A DNA stretch of 64,000 bases from Arthrobacter gandavensis (lineage in GTDB: Bacteria > Actinomycetota > Actinomycetes > Actinomycetales > Micrococcaceae). The position numbers were made by a program, and so were the translations under genes. Shown here in pieces: positions 54,808 to 64,000 of the stretch; position 1 is the first letter of the stretch, and the number at the start of each line of letters is the position of its first letter. Below the pieces are notes generated by a model. The model was given only the letters and a program-made list of their open reading frames with translations. It was not told the origin of the DNA and made no database searches. The stretch is from contig NZ_JADKYW010000002.1 in the NCBI RefSeq assembly GCF_015355785.1, positions 124,001 to 188,000 of the forward strand. The letters are read 5' to 3'.

Positions 54808-55584
54808 ATGATCGAGATCCTGAACGCAGCTGAAGTGGCGAAGGCACGGGTTACCGGCCGGCTCGTAGCGGACATCCTCCAAGCCATGAAAAAGCAGGCA
54901 ACCGTCGGAACCAACCTGCTGGAAATCGACCAGTGGACCGGGGAGATGATCAAGGAAGCCGGGGCCGATTCCTGCTACATCGACTACGCGCCGTCGTTTG
55001 GCCGCGGCTCCTTCGGGCACTACATCTGCACGGGCGTGAATGACGCTGTGCTGCATGGCCTCCCTCATGACTACAGGCTGCAGGACGGAGACCTGCTGAC
55101 CCTGGACCTGGCGGTCTCCAAGGACGGAATAGCCGCCGACTCGGCTATCAGCTTCATCGTCGGGGACAGCAAGCCGGCCAAGAGCATTGAACTGATCACC
55201 GCCACCGAACGGGCACTGGCCGCCGGCATCGCTGCGGCCGGACCCGGAGCACGCATCGGCGATCTCTCTCATGCCATCGGCACGGTCCTCTCCGACGCCG
55301 GCTATCCGGTGAACACCGAGTTCGGCGGCCACGGGATTGGCTCCACCATGCACCAGGACCCGCACATCCCCAACACGGGGCGTCCCGGCCGCGGCTACGT
55401 GCTGCAGCCGGGGCTGATGCTTGCGCTGGAGCCGTGGGTTATGGCGGACACGGACCAGCTCACGTTCGACGCCGACGGCTGGACGCTGCGCAGCGCGACG
55501 GGTGCGCTCACGGCGCACAGCGAGCACACCATTGTCATCACCGATGCCGGCGCCGAGATCCTGACGCTGCCCACGCCGTCGTAG
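54808..55584 (+). CDS. map: Methionine aminopeptidase, type I
   Basis: 258 aa. Removes N-terminal Met from nascent proteins. The five metal ligands are in place: Asp100 (LTLDLAV), Asp111 (ADSAIS), His175 (GGHGIG), Glu208 (ALEPW) and Glu239 (HSEHT). The much longer open frame (from 54154) is antisense to the glycosylase gene, so the ATG at 54808 behind GAAAGG is used. No zinc-finger extension. Probably a second, stand-alone map away from the secY operon. Confidence 0.94.
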   Translation: MIEILNAAEVAKARVTGRLVADILQAMKKQATVGTNLLEIDQWTGEMIKEAGADSCYIDYAPSFGRGSFGHYICTGVNDAVLHGLPHDYRLQDGDLLTLDLAVSKDGIAADSAISFIVGDSKPAKSIELITATERALAAGIAAAGPGARIGDLSHAIGTVLSDAGYPVNTEFGGHGIGSTMHQDPHIPNTGRPGRGYVLQPGLMLALEPWVMADTDQLTFDADGWTLRSATGALTAHSEHTIVITDAGAEILTLPTPS

Positions 55585-55635
55585 CCCGCCGCCAGTTGGC
55601 CCGCCGGGTGCCCGCCGCCCGCCGCCCGCCGCCCG

Positions 55636-55698
55636 CATCGAGATGACAGAAACTGCCCGTAACCGGGGTCTAACGGGCAGTTTCTGTGATGTCGATGG
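55636..55698. repeat. 63-bp palindromic repeat, copy 1
   Basis: A near-complete inverted repeat: outer CATCGA/TCGATG ends and inner perfect 15-bp arms ACAGAAACTGCCCGT (55646-55660) and ACGGGCAGTTTCTGT (55673-55687). It lies between convergent map and the PRISE-type reductase gene and could act as a bidirectional terminator. A second copy of the same family is at 59845-59907. Confidence 0.85.
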
Positions 55699-55713
55699 AG
55701 GGGCGGGAAGGGA

Positions 55714-56787
55714 TCAGGGGATGATCTTGTCCGCGCGGTACTGGTCAAACAGCTCGATGATGCTGTCCTCCGTTCGGCGGTAGCCGGTGAAACCGGCGAG
55801 GCGGCTCTTGCTCATGTCAGCAAGGACCTCCATGGTGCGCCCCAGGTCTGCATCCGTGTGCCACCAGGACGCGATGCGGGCCAGGTTTGCCTCAGCGAGG
55901 CCCTGCTCTGCAGCAATGTCCGACCACTCCTGTTCCATTCCCTGCATCTGCTGTTCCAGCGGGCGTGGGGAATCCTTGAACCCTTCGGCTTCCACGCCAA
56001 AATAGGCGGCCAGTTTCGGCCACATCCAGCGCCAGCGGAAGACGTCGCCGTTGACTACGTTGTAGGCCTCGTTGCCCGCCTTTTCGGTGGTCGCGGCCCA
56101 AATCATGTGCTCGGCGAGAAGGTTCCCGTCAGTGACGTCCGTGAGGCCGTTCCACTGGATTTCTGAGCCGGGGAAGATAAAGGGCCTGCCCAGTTTTTTG
56201 CAGATGGTGGCCTGTGCGGCCAGGGTCAGGCCCATGTTCATGGCATTGCCGACGGCGTGGCCAATCACGGTGTGCGAGCGGTGCACGGACCAGCGGAAGC
56301 CCTGCTTTTCGGCGGCGGCCCAGAGTTCGTCTTCCTGCGCGTAGTAGAAGTTGTCCACGGGCAGCCGGGGTTCTTCTTCGCGGAAGGGAGTGTCCGGAAC
56401 CGGCCCGGCTCCGTACGCTTCAAACGGGCCCAGGTAGTGCTTCAGGCCGGTCATCAGGGCCACGTGTTCAACCGGGGCGTGTTCGAGGGCCTGGAGCACA
56501 TTCCGCAGCATCGCAGAGTTGATGCGGATGTTTTCTTCCTCAGTGTCCTGCCGTGCCCATGCGGTGAAGAATACGTGGGTGGGCTTTTCCCCGCTGAGGG
56601 CATCGGCGAGGCTGTCGATGTCCAGCAGGTCGGCAGGGATGTGCCGGGAGTCCGAGCCGCTCACGGGGTTCCGGGACAGTGAAAGTACAGTCCAGCCACC
56701 CTCCTGGTTCAGCCGTCGAATGATGGATGAGCCGGCGATGCCGCTTCCGCCGATGACCAGCGCTGTCTGATTGGATTCGGTGACCAT
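55714..56787 (-). CDS. PRISE-type NAD(P)-dependent reductase (SDR family)
   Basis: 357 aa. Rossmann site VIGGSGIAGSSIIRRL, MTGLKHYLGPFEAYG, and VDNFYYAQEDELW (with the PRISE/progesterone-5-beta-reductase Tyr) identify the PRISE/iridoid-synthase-like SDR subgroup, which reduces enones. ATG 56787 is used (a TTG lies just before it) behind AGGGTGA. The physiological substrate is unknown. Convergent with map across the palindromic repeat; 84 bp of spacer separate it from the RamB-like gene. Confidence 0.88.
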   Translation of the reverse strand: MVTESNQTALVIGGSGIAGSSIIRRLNQEGGWTVLSLSRNPVSGSDSRHIPADLLDIDSLADALSGEKPTHVFFTAWARQDTEEENIRINSAMLRNVLQALEHAPVEHVALMTGLKHYLGPFEAYGAGPVPDTPFREEEPRLPVDNFYYAQEDELWAAAEKQGFRWSVHRSHTVIGHAVGNAMNMGLTLAAQATICKKLGRPFIFPGSEIQWNGLTDVTDGNLLAEHMIWAATTEKAGNEAYNVVNGDVFRWRWMWPKLAAYFGVEAEGFKDSPRPLEQQMQGMEQEWSDIAAEQGLAEANLARIASWWHTDADLGRTMEVLADMSKSRLAGFTGYRRTEDSIIELFDQYRADKIIP

Positions 56788-56870
56788 CAATTCACCCTAT
56801 CCCCCCTGGCTTCCTTCCCGGTGATGTAGCCGCCACCCTGTCCCGGTACGTGCGGCCCCTCGAAGGGCAC

Positions 56871-58367
56871 CTAGTCCCCGGCGTGCGCCTGCAGGAAGCT
56901 GTACACCTCAGTCTCATCCACGCCGGGGAACGCGCCGGGCGGCAGGGCTGCGAGCAGATGCGAATGCGCCCGGGCGCTGGGCCACGCCATGCCGGACCAT
57001 TCGGTGGCCAGCTCGGCCGGCGGCGTGCGGCAGCAGTCCGGGTCCGGGCAGCGGGACTTGGAACGCTCGGTGGTGTCCCTGCCGCGGAACCACTTCACAT
57101 GGGCGTACGGAACGCCGATGCTCAGCGAGAACAGGCCCCCGGAGCTGCGCTCGGTGCGCGCGGTGCACCAGAACGTTCCGGCCGGGGTATCGGTGTACTG
57201 GTTGTAGGCGCTGAACTTGTCCGGAACCGAGAACACCTCGCGGCTGGTCCAGTACCGGCAGATCGGCTGCCCCTCAATGGCGCCGGTGTGGTCGGACGGG
57301 AATGTCACGCCGTCGTTCTCATAGGCCTTGTAGACAATGCCGCTCTCATGCACCTTCTGGAAGTGCGTGCGGATACCCAGGTGTTCCGTGGCCAGGTTGG
57401 TGAAGCGGTGCGCCGCGGTTTCATAGGAAACGGCGAAGGCGTCACGGATGTCCTCGACGGCGATTTCCTTGGCGGCTTTGGCCCGCTGCAGGAACTCCAC
57501 CGTGGCCTTCTCCGGCAGCAGCAGGGCGGCGGCGAAGTAGTTGGTGGCCACCCGCTGGCTGAGGAACTCGCCGTAGCTGCGCGGCGTCTGGTGGTCCAGC
57601 ACGTAGTGCCCCAGGGCCTGCAGGAGCACCGAACGCGGGTCGTGCTCGGAACGCTGGGACTGGGTCAGGTATATCCGCTTGTTCTTCAGGTCCGTCACGG
57701 AGCGGGTGGAATGCGGCAGGTCAGAGACATGGTGCAGGCTGAAACCCAGGTGTGCGGCGATGTCCGCAATGACGTGCTGGGACAGCGGACCGTTGGTATG
57801 CCCCACCGAGTCCAGCACCTTCTGCGCGGCCTGTTCGTACTCCGGGAAGTAGTTGTTCCGTTCCCGCATCATCGCCCGCAGTTCACCGTTGGCCCGGCGG
57901 GCTTCCTCCGGGGTAGCCACCTGTTCGTTCAGCCGCCGCTCCAGTTCGCCCTGCAATCCCACCAGGGATTCGAGCACGTCCAGGGGCAAACGCGAAGAAA
58001 TGCGAACCTTCGGCAGACCCAGCGACTGGTACAGCGGCCCGCGCTGGGCCCGTTCCAGCTCGATTTCAAGGGCAGCCCGGCGGCTGGGCGGCTCAGAGCC
58101 GAGCAGCTGGTCGATGCTCACGTCCAGCGCCCTGGCCAGGGACTGCAGCAGCCCGAGTTTTGGCTCACGCTTGCCGTTTTCGATCAGGGAGAGCTGGGAG
58201 GCCACGGTCCCGACGGCGCCGCCCAGGTCATCGAGTGTCATGCCTTTGGCCTTGCGCAGGTGCCGTACCCGGCGGCCTAGGGAGATGACGTCGAGCGAGG
58301 ACTCGCCGGCGTCGTCGACGTTCGCTTTGCCGGTTGAAATGGGCCGGTTCCATGTTGTGCTCGTCAC
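56871..58367 (-). CDS. ramB: RamB-like XRE regulator of acetate/glyoxylate metabolism
   Basis: 498 aa from GTG 58367. An XRE HTH (SLGRRVRHLRKAKGMTLDDL; SQLSLIENGKREPKLGLL) is followed by an IrrE/ImmA-like M78 domain region and a C-terminal short-chain-fatty-acyl regulator domain with the Cys-rich segment SRCPDPDCCRTP. This architecture is that of RamB, which controls aceA, aceB and acetate genes in corynebacteria and mycobacteria. It is divergent from aceA across 145 bp. No unambiguous RamB box was recognised there. The frame extends upstream to 58601 but only as antisense aceA. Confidence 0.9.
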   Translation of the reverse strand: MTSTTWNRPISTGKANVDDAGESSLDVISLGRRVRHLRKAKGMTLDDLGGAVGTVASQLSLIENGKREPKLGLLQSLARALDVSIDQLLGSEPPSRRAALEIELERAQRGPLYQSLGLPKVRISSRLPLDVLESLVGLQGELERRLNEQVATPEEARRANGELRAMMRERNNYFPEYEQAAQKVLDSVGHTNGPLSQHVIADIAAHLGFSLHHVSDLPHSTRSVTDLKNKRIYLTQSQRSEHDPRSVLLQALGHYVLDHQTPRSYGEFLSQRVATNYFAAALLLPEKATVEFLQRAKAAKEIAVEDIRDAFAVSYETAAHRFTNLATEHLGIRTHFQKVHESGIVYKAYENDGVTFPSDHTGAIEGQPICRYWTSREVFSVPDKFSAYNQYTDTPAGTFWCTARTERSSGGLFSLSIGVPYAHVKWFRGRDTTERSKSRCPDPDCCRTPPAELATEWSGMAWPSARAHSHLLAALPPGAFPGVDETEVYSFLQAHAGD

Positions 58368-58512
58368 AAATTCACAATAAGCGAAGAACTGCGTTTCTTT
58401 CCAGAGAAAACCCCTAGAAAGGGTCTTGTTATTGCCCGAGTGTTGATTCCACAGCAAGGAAATGCCGGCCTTCCACAGCCGGCTCGCACCGCAACCAAGG
58501 AGATGTAAGGCA

Positions 58513-59820
58513 ATGACGCAGGAAGCCAGCCGCGAACAGACAGCACGCACCGCCGAGCAGCTCGCCCAGGAATGGGCCAGCGACCCCCGTTGGGACGGCA
58601 TCGAGCGCGACTACACTGCCGAAGACGTCGTCAAGCTCCGCGGCCGCGTCCAGGAAGAGCACACGCTGGCCCGCCGCGGCGCGGAGAAGCTGTGGGACCA
58701 GCTGCGCAACGCCGGCGACGAGGGGTACACCAACGCACTCGGCGCCCTGACCGGCAACCAGGCAGTGCAGCAGGTCAAGGCCGGCCTGAAGGCCATCTAC
58801 CTTTCCGGCTGGCAGGTTGCAGCCGACGCCAACAACTCCGGCCACACTTACCCGGACCAGTCGCTCTACCCGGCAAACTCGGTGCCCACCGTCGTCCGCC
58901 GCATCAACAACGCGCTGCTCCGCGCAGACCAGATCGAGTTCGCTGAGGGCGTCCAGTCCGTGGATGACTACCTGGTGCCGATCGTGGCGGACGCCGAAGC
59001 CGGCTTCGGCGGACCATTGAACGCGTACGAGTTGATGAAGTCGATGATCCAGGCCGGCGCCTCGGGCGTTCACTGGGAGGACCAGCTCGCCTCGGAGAAG
59101 AAGTGCGGCCACCTCGGCGGCAAGGTGCTGATCCCCACCAGCCAGCACATCCGCACGCTGAACGCCGCACGGCTGGCAGCCGACGTAGCCGGCACGCCCA
59201 CCGTGGTGATCGCCCGGACCGATGCCGAAGCGGCCACCCTGATTACCTCCGACGTCGATGAGCGGGACCAGGAATTCATCACCGGCGAGCGCACCGCGGA
59301 AGGCTTCTACAAGGTCCGCAACGGAATTGAGCCCTGCATCGCCCGGGCCAAGGCCTACGCCCCGTACTCCGACCTGATCTGGATGGAGACCGGCACCCCG
59401 GACCTTGAAATGGCCCGCAAGTTCTCCGAGGCTGTCCGCTCGGAATTCCCGGACCAGATGCTGGCCTACAACTGCTCGCCGTCCTTCAACTGGAAGAAGC
59501 ACCTGGACGATGACACCATCGCCAAGTTCCAGCGCGAACTCGGTGCCATGGGCTTCAAGTTCCAGTTCATCACCCTGGCCGGCTTCCACGCGCTGAACTA
59601 CTCCATGTTCGACCTGGCCCACGGCTACGCCCGGTCCGGCATGAGCGCCTACGTGGAGCTGCAGGAGCGCGAATTCGGCGCCGAAGACCGCGGCTACACC
59701 GCCACCCGCCACCAGCGCGAAGTCGGCACCGGCTACTTCGACGCCATCGCCACCGCCCTGAACCCCGAGGGCAGCACCCTGGCACTGGTCGGCTCCACCG
59801 AGACCGCCCAGTTCCACTAA
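58513..59820 (+). CDS. aceA: Isocitrate lyase
   Basis: 435 aa. Splits isocitrate to glyoxylate and succinate, the first step of the glyoxylate shunt. The catalytic loop KKCGH (Cys198), [11 protein letters not shown] (metal-binding Asp region), and [12 protein letters not shown] are intact; length matches actinobacterial AceA. Start ATG behind AAGG, with GGAG slightly upstream. Forms a shunt unit with aceB 133 bp downstream, the spacer of which carries a palindromic repeat. Confidence 0.97.
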   Translation: MTQEASREQTARTAEQLAQEWASDPRWDGIERDYTAEDVVKLRGRVQEEHTLARRGAEKLWDQLRNAGDEGYTNALGALTGNQAVQQVKAGLKAIYLSGWQVAADANNSGHTYPDQSLYPANSVPTVVRRINNALLRADQIEFAEGVQSVDDYLVPIVADAEAGFGGPLNAYELMKSMIQAGASGVHWEDQLASEKKCGHLGGKVLIPTSQHIRTLNAARLAADVAGTPTVVIARTDAEAATLITSDVDERDQEFITGERTAEGFYKVRNGIEPCIARAKAYAPYSDLIWMETGTPDLEMARKFSEAVRSEFPDQMLAYNCSPSFNWKKHLDDDTIAKFQRELGAMGFKFQFITLAGFHALNYSMFDLAHGYARSGMSAYVELQEREFGAEDRGYTATRHQREVGTGYFDAIATALNPEGSTLALVGSTETAQFH

Positions 59821-59844
59821 CCAGCACCGCCTCCCGTCCCTTCC

Positions 59845-59907
59845 CATCGAGATAGCAGAAACTGCACGTTAGAGCCTCCATACGAGCACTTTCTGTCATC
59901 TCGGTGG
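59845..59907. repeat. 63-bp palindromic repeat, copy 2
   Basis: Same length and ends as copy 1 (CATCGAGAT start, TCGGTGG end) with arms around GCAGAAACTGCACGT and ACTTTCTGTCATC; the inner part is more diverged. It sits between aceA and aceB, where the stem could cause partial termination or protect the upstream mRNA. Confidence 0.8.
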
Positions 59908-59953
59908 GGCGGGCGGGGAACCCAAACTTTTGAAACACGCCAAGGAGCACGCC

Positions 59954-61585
59954 ATGAACGACCCCATCACCCTGAACGGTATTTCCCTTACCGCTGCGCC
60001 GGTCCGCCGGCAGGAGGAAATCCTCACCCCGCAGGCCCTGGACTTCGTCAAGGCGCTGCACCAGGCGACCCACACCCGCCGCCAGGAACTGCTGCAGCAG
60101 CGCCAGGCCCGCCGGCAGAAGATCTCCAACGGCGCTGACCCGTCATTCCTGTCCGAGACCCGGCACATCCGCGAAGATGACACCTGGCGCGTAGCCCCCA
60201 CGGCTCCCGGGCTGGAGGACCGCCGCGTGGAGATCACCGGTCCGGTGGACCGCAAGATGACCATCAACGCCCTGAACTCCGGCGCGAAGGTCTGGCTGGC
60301 GGACATGGAGGATTCCTCCACGCCGTCGTGGTCCAACGTGATCAACGGCCAGCTGAACCTGCGCGACGCCCTGGACAACCGGCTGGGCTTCACGTCCCCC
60401 GAGGGCAGGGAATACAAGGTCACCGGCTCCCGCCTGACGGACCTGCCCACCATTGTGGTGCGGCCGCGCGGCTGGCACCTGCCGGAAAAGCACATGCTGG
60501 TGAACAACACCCCGATCGCCGGCGGAATCGTGGACTTTGGCCTCTACTTCTTCCACAACGCACACCGGCTGATCGCCGAGGGCCGCGGCCCGTACTTCTA
60601 CCTGCCGAAGATCGAGAACCACCTCGAGGCCCGCCTGTGGAATGACATTTTCATCCTGGCCCAGGACCTGCTCGGCATTCCGCAGGGCACCATCCGAGCC
60701 ACCGTGCTGATCGAAACCATCACCGCTGCCTTCGAAATGGAAGAGATCCTCTACGAGCTGCGGGACCATGCCGCAGGCCTGAACGCCGGACGCTGGGACT
60801 ACATCTTCTCCGTGATCAAGAACTTCCGCACCCGCGGCCCTCGCTTCATCCTCCCGGACCGCTCGATGGTCACCATGACCGCTCCGTTCATGCGCTCCTA
60901 CACCGAGCAGCTGGTCCGTGCCTGCCACCGCCGCGGCGCCCACGCGATCGGCGGCATGGCGGCTTTCATCCCCAACCGCAGGGACAAGGCAGCGAACGAC
61001 GTCGCCATGGAGCGGGTGCGTGCTGACAAGACCCGCGAGGCGAACGACGGGTTCGACGGTTCCTGGGTCGCCCACCCGGATCTGGTGCCGGTGGCCATGG
61101 AGGTGTTCGATTCCGTCCTGGGCGAGCGTCCGAACCAGCTGGACCGCTCCCGTGAGGACGTCATCCCCAATGACAAGGAGCTGCTGAACATCGCGGCGAC
61201 TCCGGGTGTGATCACCGAGGCCGGCATCCGCAGCAACATCGAGGTGGGCATCCGCTACATCGAGTCCTGGCTGCGGGGCAACGGTGCCGCTGCCATCAAC
61301 AACCTGATGGAAGACGCCGCCACCGCGGAGATCTCCCGCTCCCAGGTGTGGCAGTGGATCCACTCCTCCGCCGTGACGGACGAAGGCGACGTGGTGACCC
61401 CGCACTGGGTCCAGGAACTGATCGAAGATGAGTTCTCAAAGCTTGAGCGCTTCGACGGCGACCGTTTTGACGACGCCCTGGAACTGTTCGAGGAAGTGGC
61501 CTGCGGCGAGCAGTTCCCCACCTTCCTGACCGTCCCGGCCTACGCACGGTTCCTCCACGAATCCCGCGAACCTGCCGCTGCGTAG
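59954..61585 (+). CDS. aceB: Malate synthase A
   Basis: 543 aa. Condenses glyoxylate and acetyl-CoA to malate. The isoform-A pattern is clear: KVWLADMEDSSTPSW, RPRGWHLPEKH, YLPKIENHLEARLWND, and the catalytic-Asp/Glu region VLIETITAAFEMEEILYEL. Length fits AceB rather than GlcB (about 720 aa). ATG 59954 is chosen behind AAGGAG over an upstream frame. A hairpin terminator follows. Confidence 0.97.
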   Translation: MNDPITLNGISLTAAPVRRQEEILTPQALDFVKALHQATHTRRQELLQQRQARRQKISNGADPSFLSETRHIREDDTWRVAPTAPGLEDRRVEITGPVDRKMTINALNSGAKVWLADMEDSSTPSWSNVINGQLNLRDALDNRLGFTSPEGREYKVTGSRLTDLPTIVVRPRGWHLPEKHMLVNNTPIAGGIVDFGLYFFHNAHRLIAEGRGPYFYLPKIENHLEARLWNDIFILAQDLLGIPQGTIRATVLIETITAAFEMEEILYELRDHAAGLNAGRWDYIFSVIKNFRTRGPRFILPDRSMVTMTAPFMRSYTEQLVRACHRRGAHAIGGMAAFIPNRRDKAANDVAMERVRADKTREANDGFDGSWVAHPDLVPVAMEVFDSVLGERPNQLDRSREDVIPNDKELLNIAATPGVITEAGIRSNIEVGIRYIESWLRGNGAAAINNLMEDAATAEISRSQVWQWIHSSAVTDEGDVVTPHWVQELIEDEFSKLERFDGDRFDDALELFEEVACGEQFPTFLTVPAYARFLHESREPAAA

Positions 61586-61597
61586 CTTCCGCACCAC

Positions 61598-61635
61598 ATG
61601 CGGGGGCCGGATGCGAACGCGTCCGGCCCCCGCAT
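61598..61635. terminator. Hairpin terminator after aceB
   Basis: Perfect 14-bp arms ATGCGGGGGCCGGA (61598-61611) and TCCGGCCCCCGCAT (61622-61635) with a 10-nt loop, 13 nt after the aceB stop. No strong T-run follows. Confidence 0.75.
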
Positions 61636-61757
61636 CCGTGTGCCCGGGGCCCGGACAGTTGTGGCCGGCGCCACTGCCCGCGTCCGGTGCCCGGCAGGCA
61701 GGCGTAGCATTGATTGGCCGCTGTTGCGGCTAATCCCCCAGCTCAAGGTGTTTCTCC

Positions 61758-63191
61758 ATGTCTTCCTTCGGCCACGCCCTGGCCCGCGGACTGAACGTCC
61801 GGCACATCCGTTTCATGGCCCTCGGCTCCGCAATCGGCACCGGACTGTTTTACGGTTCCGCAGCCGCTATCCAGGCTGCCGGGCCAGCCGTGCTCCTCGC
61901 TTACATCATTGGCGGAGCGGCAGTCTTCCTGGTGATGCGGGCTCTGGGCGAAATGGCTGTCCGGCACCCGGTCTCCGGATCCTTCGGGCAGTACGCCAGC
62001 CGCTACCTCGGCCCGTTCGCCGGGTTCATCACCGGCTGGACGTTCGCTTTCGAAATGGCGATCGTGGCGATCGCGGATGTGACGGCCTTCGGCATCTACA
62101 TGGGCTTCTGGTTCCCGGACGTGCCGCGCTGGATCTGGATCCTCGCCGTCGTGCTCTTCATTGCCGCGCTGAACCTGATGCGGGTGAAGGTGTTTGGGGA
62201 AACCGAGTTCTGGCTCTCCATCATCAAGGTCAGTGCCATCATTGCCATGATCGCCGGCGGCGCAGCCATCATCGTCTTCGGCTTCGGCCTGGAGGACGCA
62301 GCAAATCCCGGCCTTGAAACCCTGCTGGGCTCCGGCGGATTCTTCGCCAACGGGTTCTGGGGGCTGCTGGCCTCCTTCGCCGTGGTGATGTTCGCCTTCG
62401 GCGGCATTGAAACCATCGGCATCACCGCCGGCGAGGCGGAAAACCCGAAGAAGGCCATTCCGGCTGCCGTGAACACGGTGCCGGTGCGCATCCTGCTCTT
62501 CTACGTAGGCGCCCTGTCCGTCCTGATGATGATCTTCCCGTGGGAGCAGATCGACGGCGAAACCAGCCCGTTCGTGCAGATCTTCGACTCCCTGGGCATC
62601 CCGGCGGCAGCCCATATCCTGAACGCCGTGGTAATCACCGCCGCGCTCTCCGCGATCAACTCGGACACCTTCGGCGCCGGCCGCATGATGTTCTCCCTCG
62701 CCCAGCAGGGCCAGGCACCGGCAGCCTTCGCCCGGATTTCCCGTCGCGGCGTGCCGTGGATGACGATCGCCGTCATGGCCGCCGTCCTGCTCGTCGGCGT
62801 CGTTCTGAACGCAGTGCTGCCCGAATCCCTGTTCCTGCTCATCGCCTCCATCGCCACGTTCGCCACCGTGTGGGTATGGCTGATGATCCTGCTCTCCCAC
62901 ATCGCGATGAAGCGGGAGATTCAGCGCCAGGGCATGCCGGCGTCGGAATTCGGTGTGCCGTTCTGGCCGGTCGCCTCCTACGCGGCGCTGGCCTTCATGA
63001 TCTTCATTGTGGTGCTGTTGGGCGTCATGCCGGACACCCGCGTCGCGCTGGTTGTGGGCGTCGTCTGGATCGGCTTCCTGTTTGCTGCTTACCGCATCTG
63101 GGTCCGCGGCAACGGCAGGGAGCGCGCGGAGCTGGCTGATGAAACCGGAACCCCGGAAAGCACGACGGCGGAGGCCGGCGCGCGCAGCTAG
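61758..63191 (+). CDS. APC-family amino-acid permease
   Basis: 477 aa with 12 membrane spans. The AAT-type N-terminus [37 protein letters not shown] and [24 protein letters not shown] place it with the proline/aromatic/histidine permease group. The substrate is not resolvable. ATG 61758 follows AAGGTG. It stands alone, and its TAG stop shares CTAG with the stop of the convergent VOC gene. Confidence 0.92.
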   Translation: MSSFGHALARGLNVRHIRFMALGSAIGTGLFYGSAAAIQAAGPAVLLAYIIGGAAVFLVMRALGEMAVRHPVSGSFGQYASRYLGPFAGFITGWTFAFEMAIVAIADVTAFGIYMGFWFPDVPRWIWILAVVLFIAALNLMRVKVFGETEFWLSIIKVSAIIAMIAGGAAIIVFGFGLEDAANPGLETLLGSGGFFANGFWGLLASFAVVMFAFGGIETIGITAGEAENPKKAIPAAVNTVPVRILLFYVGALSVLMMIFPWEQIDGETSPFVQIFDSLGIPAAAHILNAVVITAALSAINSDTFGAGRMMFSLAQQGQAPAAFARISRRGVPWMTIAVMAAVLLVGVVLNAVLPESLFLLIASIATFATVWVWLMILLSHIAMKREIQRQGMPASEFGVPFWPVASYAALAFMIFIVVLLGVMPDTRVALVVGVVWIGFLFAAYRIWVRGNGRERAELADETGTPESTTAEAGARS

Positions 63192-63559
63192 CCCTCACCC
63201 CAGCACAGGCAGAACGGGTGCCCCGCCGGATCCGCATAGACCTGGAATCCCGTTGGCGCAGTGGTGTCCTCAGAGGCCAGCAGCAGCTCAGCGCCCAGTG
63301 ACAGCGCTTCGACATGCGCCGAGGCCAGGTCTTCCACGTGGAGGTCCAGGTGCATCTGCTGCGGCTGGCCGTCCGGCCACTGCGGCCGGACGTGGTCCGG
63401 TGCCAGCTGAATGGCGAGCACCTTCTCCCCGTCCACGAGGATGCTGTGCCAGTCATCGTCCTGTTCAATGGCCCTTCCACCGAGCAGCGACGCCCAGAAC
63501 GTGCTTTCAACATTGAGGTCCGGAGCGTCGATGACAAGTGTCTGCCTGGTGAGTTTCAT
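63188..63559 (-). CDS. VOC-family (glyoxalase/bleomycin resistance-like) protein
   Basis: 123 aa, a single vicinal-oxygen-chelate fold. [22 protein letters not shown] at the N-terminus, [15 protein letters not shown] in the middle and [14 protein letters not shown] at the end follow the family; the His and Glu-type ligand positions are partly kept (HLDLHV, no clear terminal Glu). ATG 63559 is taken; 63571 is an alternative. Specific role unknown. Confidence 0.85.
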   Translation of the reverse strand: MKLTRQTLVIDAPDLNVESTFWASLLGGRAIEQDDDWHSILVDGEKVLAIQLAPDHVRPQWPDGQPQQMHLDLHVEDLASAHVEALSLGAELLLASEDTTAPTGFQVYADPAGHPFCLCWGEG

Positions 63560-63651
63560 GTCCGGGATCATTCCACACGAACCGGCCGTACGGAACGGTG
63601 CGCCGGGCCGCAGGGGAATAGAAACGCCCGGCGCAGTTGTTGGCGCAGGAT

Positions 63652-64000
63652 GTGTTGGTAGAAATCTGGTCCGATATCGGATGCCCCTGGTGTTTCATTG
63701 GCAAGCGGCGGTTTGAGGCTGCTCTGTCCCGCTTCGAGCACGCTCCGGAGGTGGAAGTCCGCTGGCGCAGCTACCAGCTGGACCCCACACTGCCCGAGCG
63801 TTTCGAGGGCTCGGAAGTCGAGTACCTCAGCCAGGTCAAGGGCATGGACCCGGCCCAGGTCGCAGGGATGCTGGACCATGTCACGGCCCAGGCAGCCGGG
63901 GTAGGCCTGAACTACCGGTTCGATGAGCTGAAGGTTGCAAATACGTTCACTGCACACCGGCTGATCCATCTGGCCCTGGACCTGCGTGGCGCCGAAGCCG
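63652..64000 (+). CDS. DsbA-family oxidoreductase (FrnE-like), partial
   Basis: Open to the window end without a stop. The N-terminus VEIWSDIGCPWCFIGKRRFE carries the CPWC redox motif at residues 11-14, and YQLDPTLPE then KVANTFTAHRLIHLA follow the FrnE-type thioredoxin-like disulfide isomerase/2-hydroxychromene isomerase group. No signal peptide; cytoplasmic. The GTG at 63652 is the most likely start; TTG codons lie just upstream. About 116 residues are present of an expected 230 or so. Confidence 0.88.
   Translation, partial: MLVEIWSDIGCPWCFIGKRRFEAALSRFEHAPEVEVRWRSYQLDPTLPERFEGSEVEYLSQVKGMDPAQVAGMLDHVTAQAAGVGLNYRFDELKVANTFTAHRLIHLALDLRGAEA

Noticed and set aside
58368-58512. RamB box in the ramB-aceA spacer
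   Set aside because: AT-rich stretches and a weak ACCC/GGGT dyad are present, but nothing matches the corynebacterial RamB consensus well enough to call.
61743-62900. 385-codon minus-strand frame antisense to the APC permease
   Set aside because: Shadow frame with His/Asp/Gly-rich composition.

Overview
The window is a high-GC chromosomal segment of an actinobacterium, most likely Arthrobacter sensu lato (Micrococcaceae). Grounds: strongly G/C-ending codons, frequent GTG/TTG starts, many 4-nt ATGA overlaps, a DtxR/IdeR-type iron box before a desferrioxamine-type operon, a RamB-like regulator divergent from aceA, an Lhr helicase next to a Nei2-type glycosylase, and actinobacterial families such as DUF4232 and DUF4916. 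This assignment is inference from gene content only. No prophage, insertion sequence, CRISPR array, rRNA or replication origin was seen; the only tRNA is tRNA-Ser(CGA).

Layout. 1-11 kb: housekeeping and small genes (partial winged-helix regulator, upp, tadA, flavin/PNPOx-like stress protein, tRNA-Ser, a MocR regulator divergent from an EamA exporter, DUF808 protein, patatin, rlmH, lipoprotein, putP). 11-18.5 kb: a LacI-family regulator divergent from a six-gene, almost fully ATGA-coupled operon: peptide-type ABC importer (binding protein, two permeases, two ATPases) plus a C45-family acyl-amide hydrolase/acyltransferase, with a perfect 16-bp LacI-type operator in the promoter. 18.5-27.5 kb: Lhr helicase, Nei2 glycosylase, DUF222/HNH nuclease, a 13-unit tandem repeat of mixed 18/19-nt units, and an RluA-type pseudouridine synthase. 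27.5-30 kb: repeat-bearing membrane protein and two small unknowns. 30-35.6 kb: four-gene siderophore operon (decarboxylase, N-hydroxylase, acyltransferase, NIS synthetase) behind an iron box. 35.6-43 kb: acyl-CoA dehydrogenase/SDR pair, GH76 protein, glutamine amidotransferase, YdeI-like protein, NUDIX-like DUF4916, an unknown and a FUSC membrane protein.

43-47.5 kb: tgt convergent with a queuosine-precursor transporter (queuine salvage pair), a TetR regulator with a perfect operator and coupled membrane protein, and pdxK. 48-51.6 kb: secreted 1208-aa subtilase. 51.6-56.8 kb: cyclase-family hydrolase with an NCS1 permease under a large palindrome, a second Fpg/Nei protein, methionine aminopeptidase and a PRISE-type reductase. 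56.8-61.6 kb: glyoxylate shunt (ramB-like, aceA, aceB). 61.7-64 kb: amino-acid permease, VOC protein and a partial DsbA/FrnE-like oxidoreductase.

The best candidates for something not yet described are the LacI-controlled importer/C45 hydrolase operon, the 18/19-nt tandem array at 26.3-26.5 kb, and a pair of 63-bp palindromic repeats (55.6 and 59.8 kb) that look like a REP-type family. Smaller points include the GabR-like direct repeat in the overlapping-start MocR/EamA promoter and three convergent gene pairs whose stop codons interlock within CTAG or TTAG.
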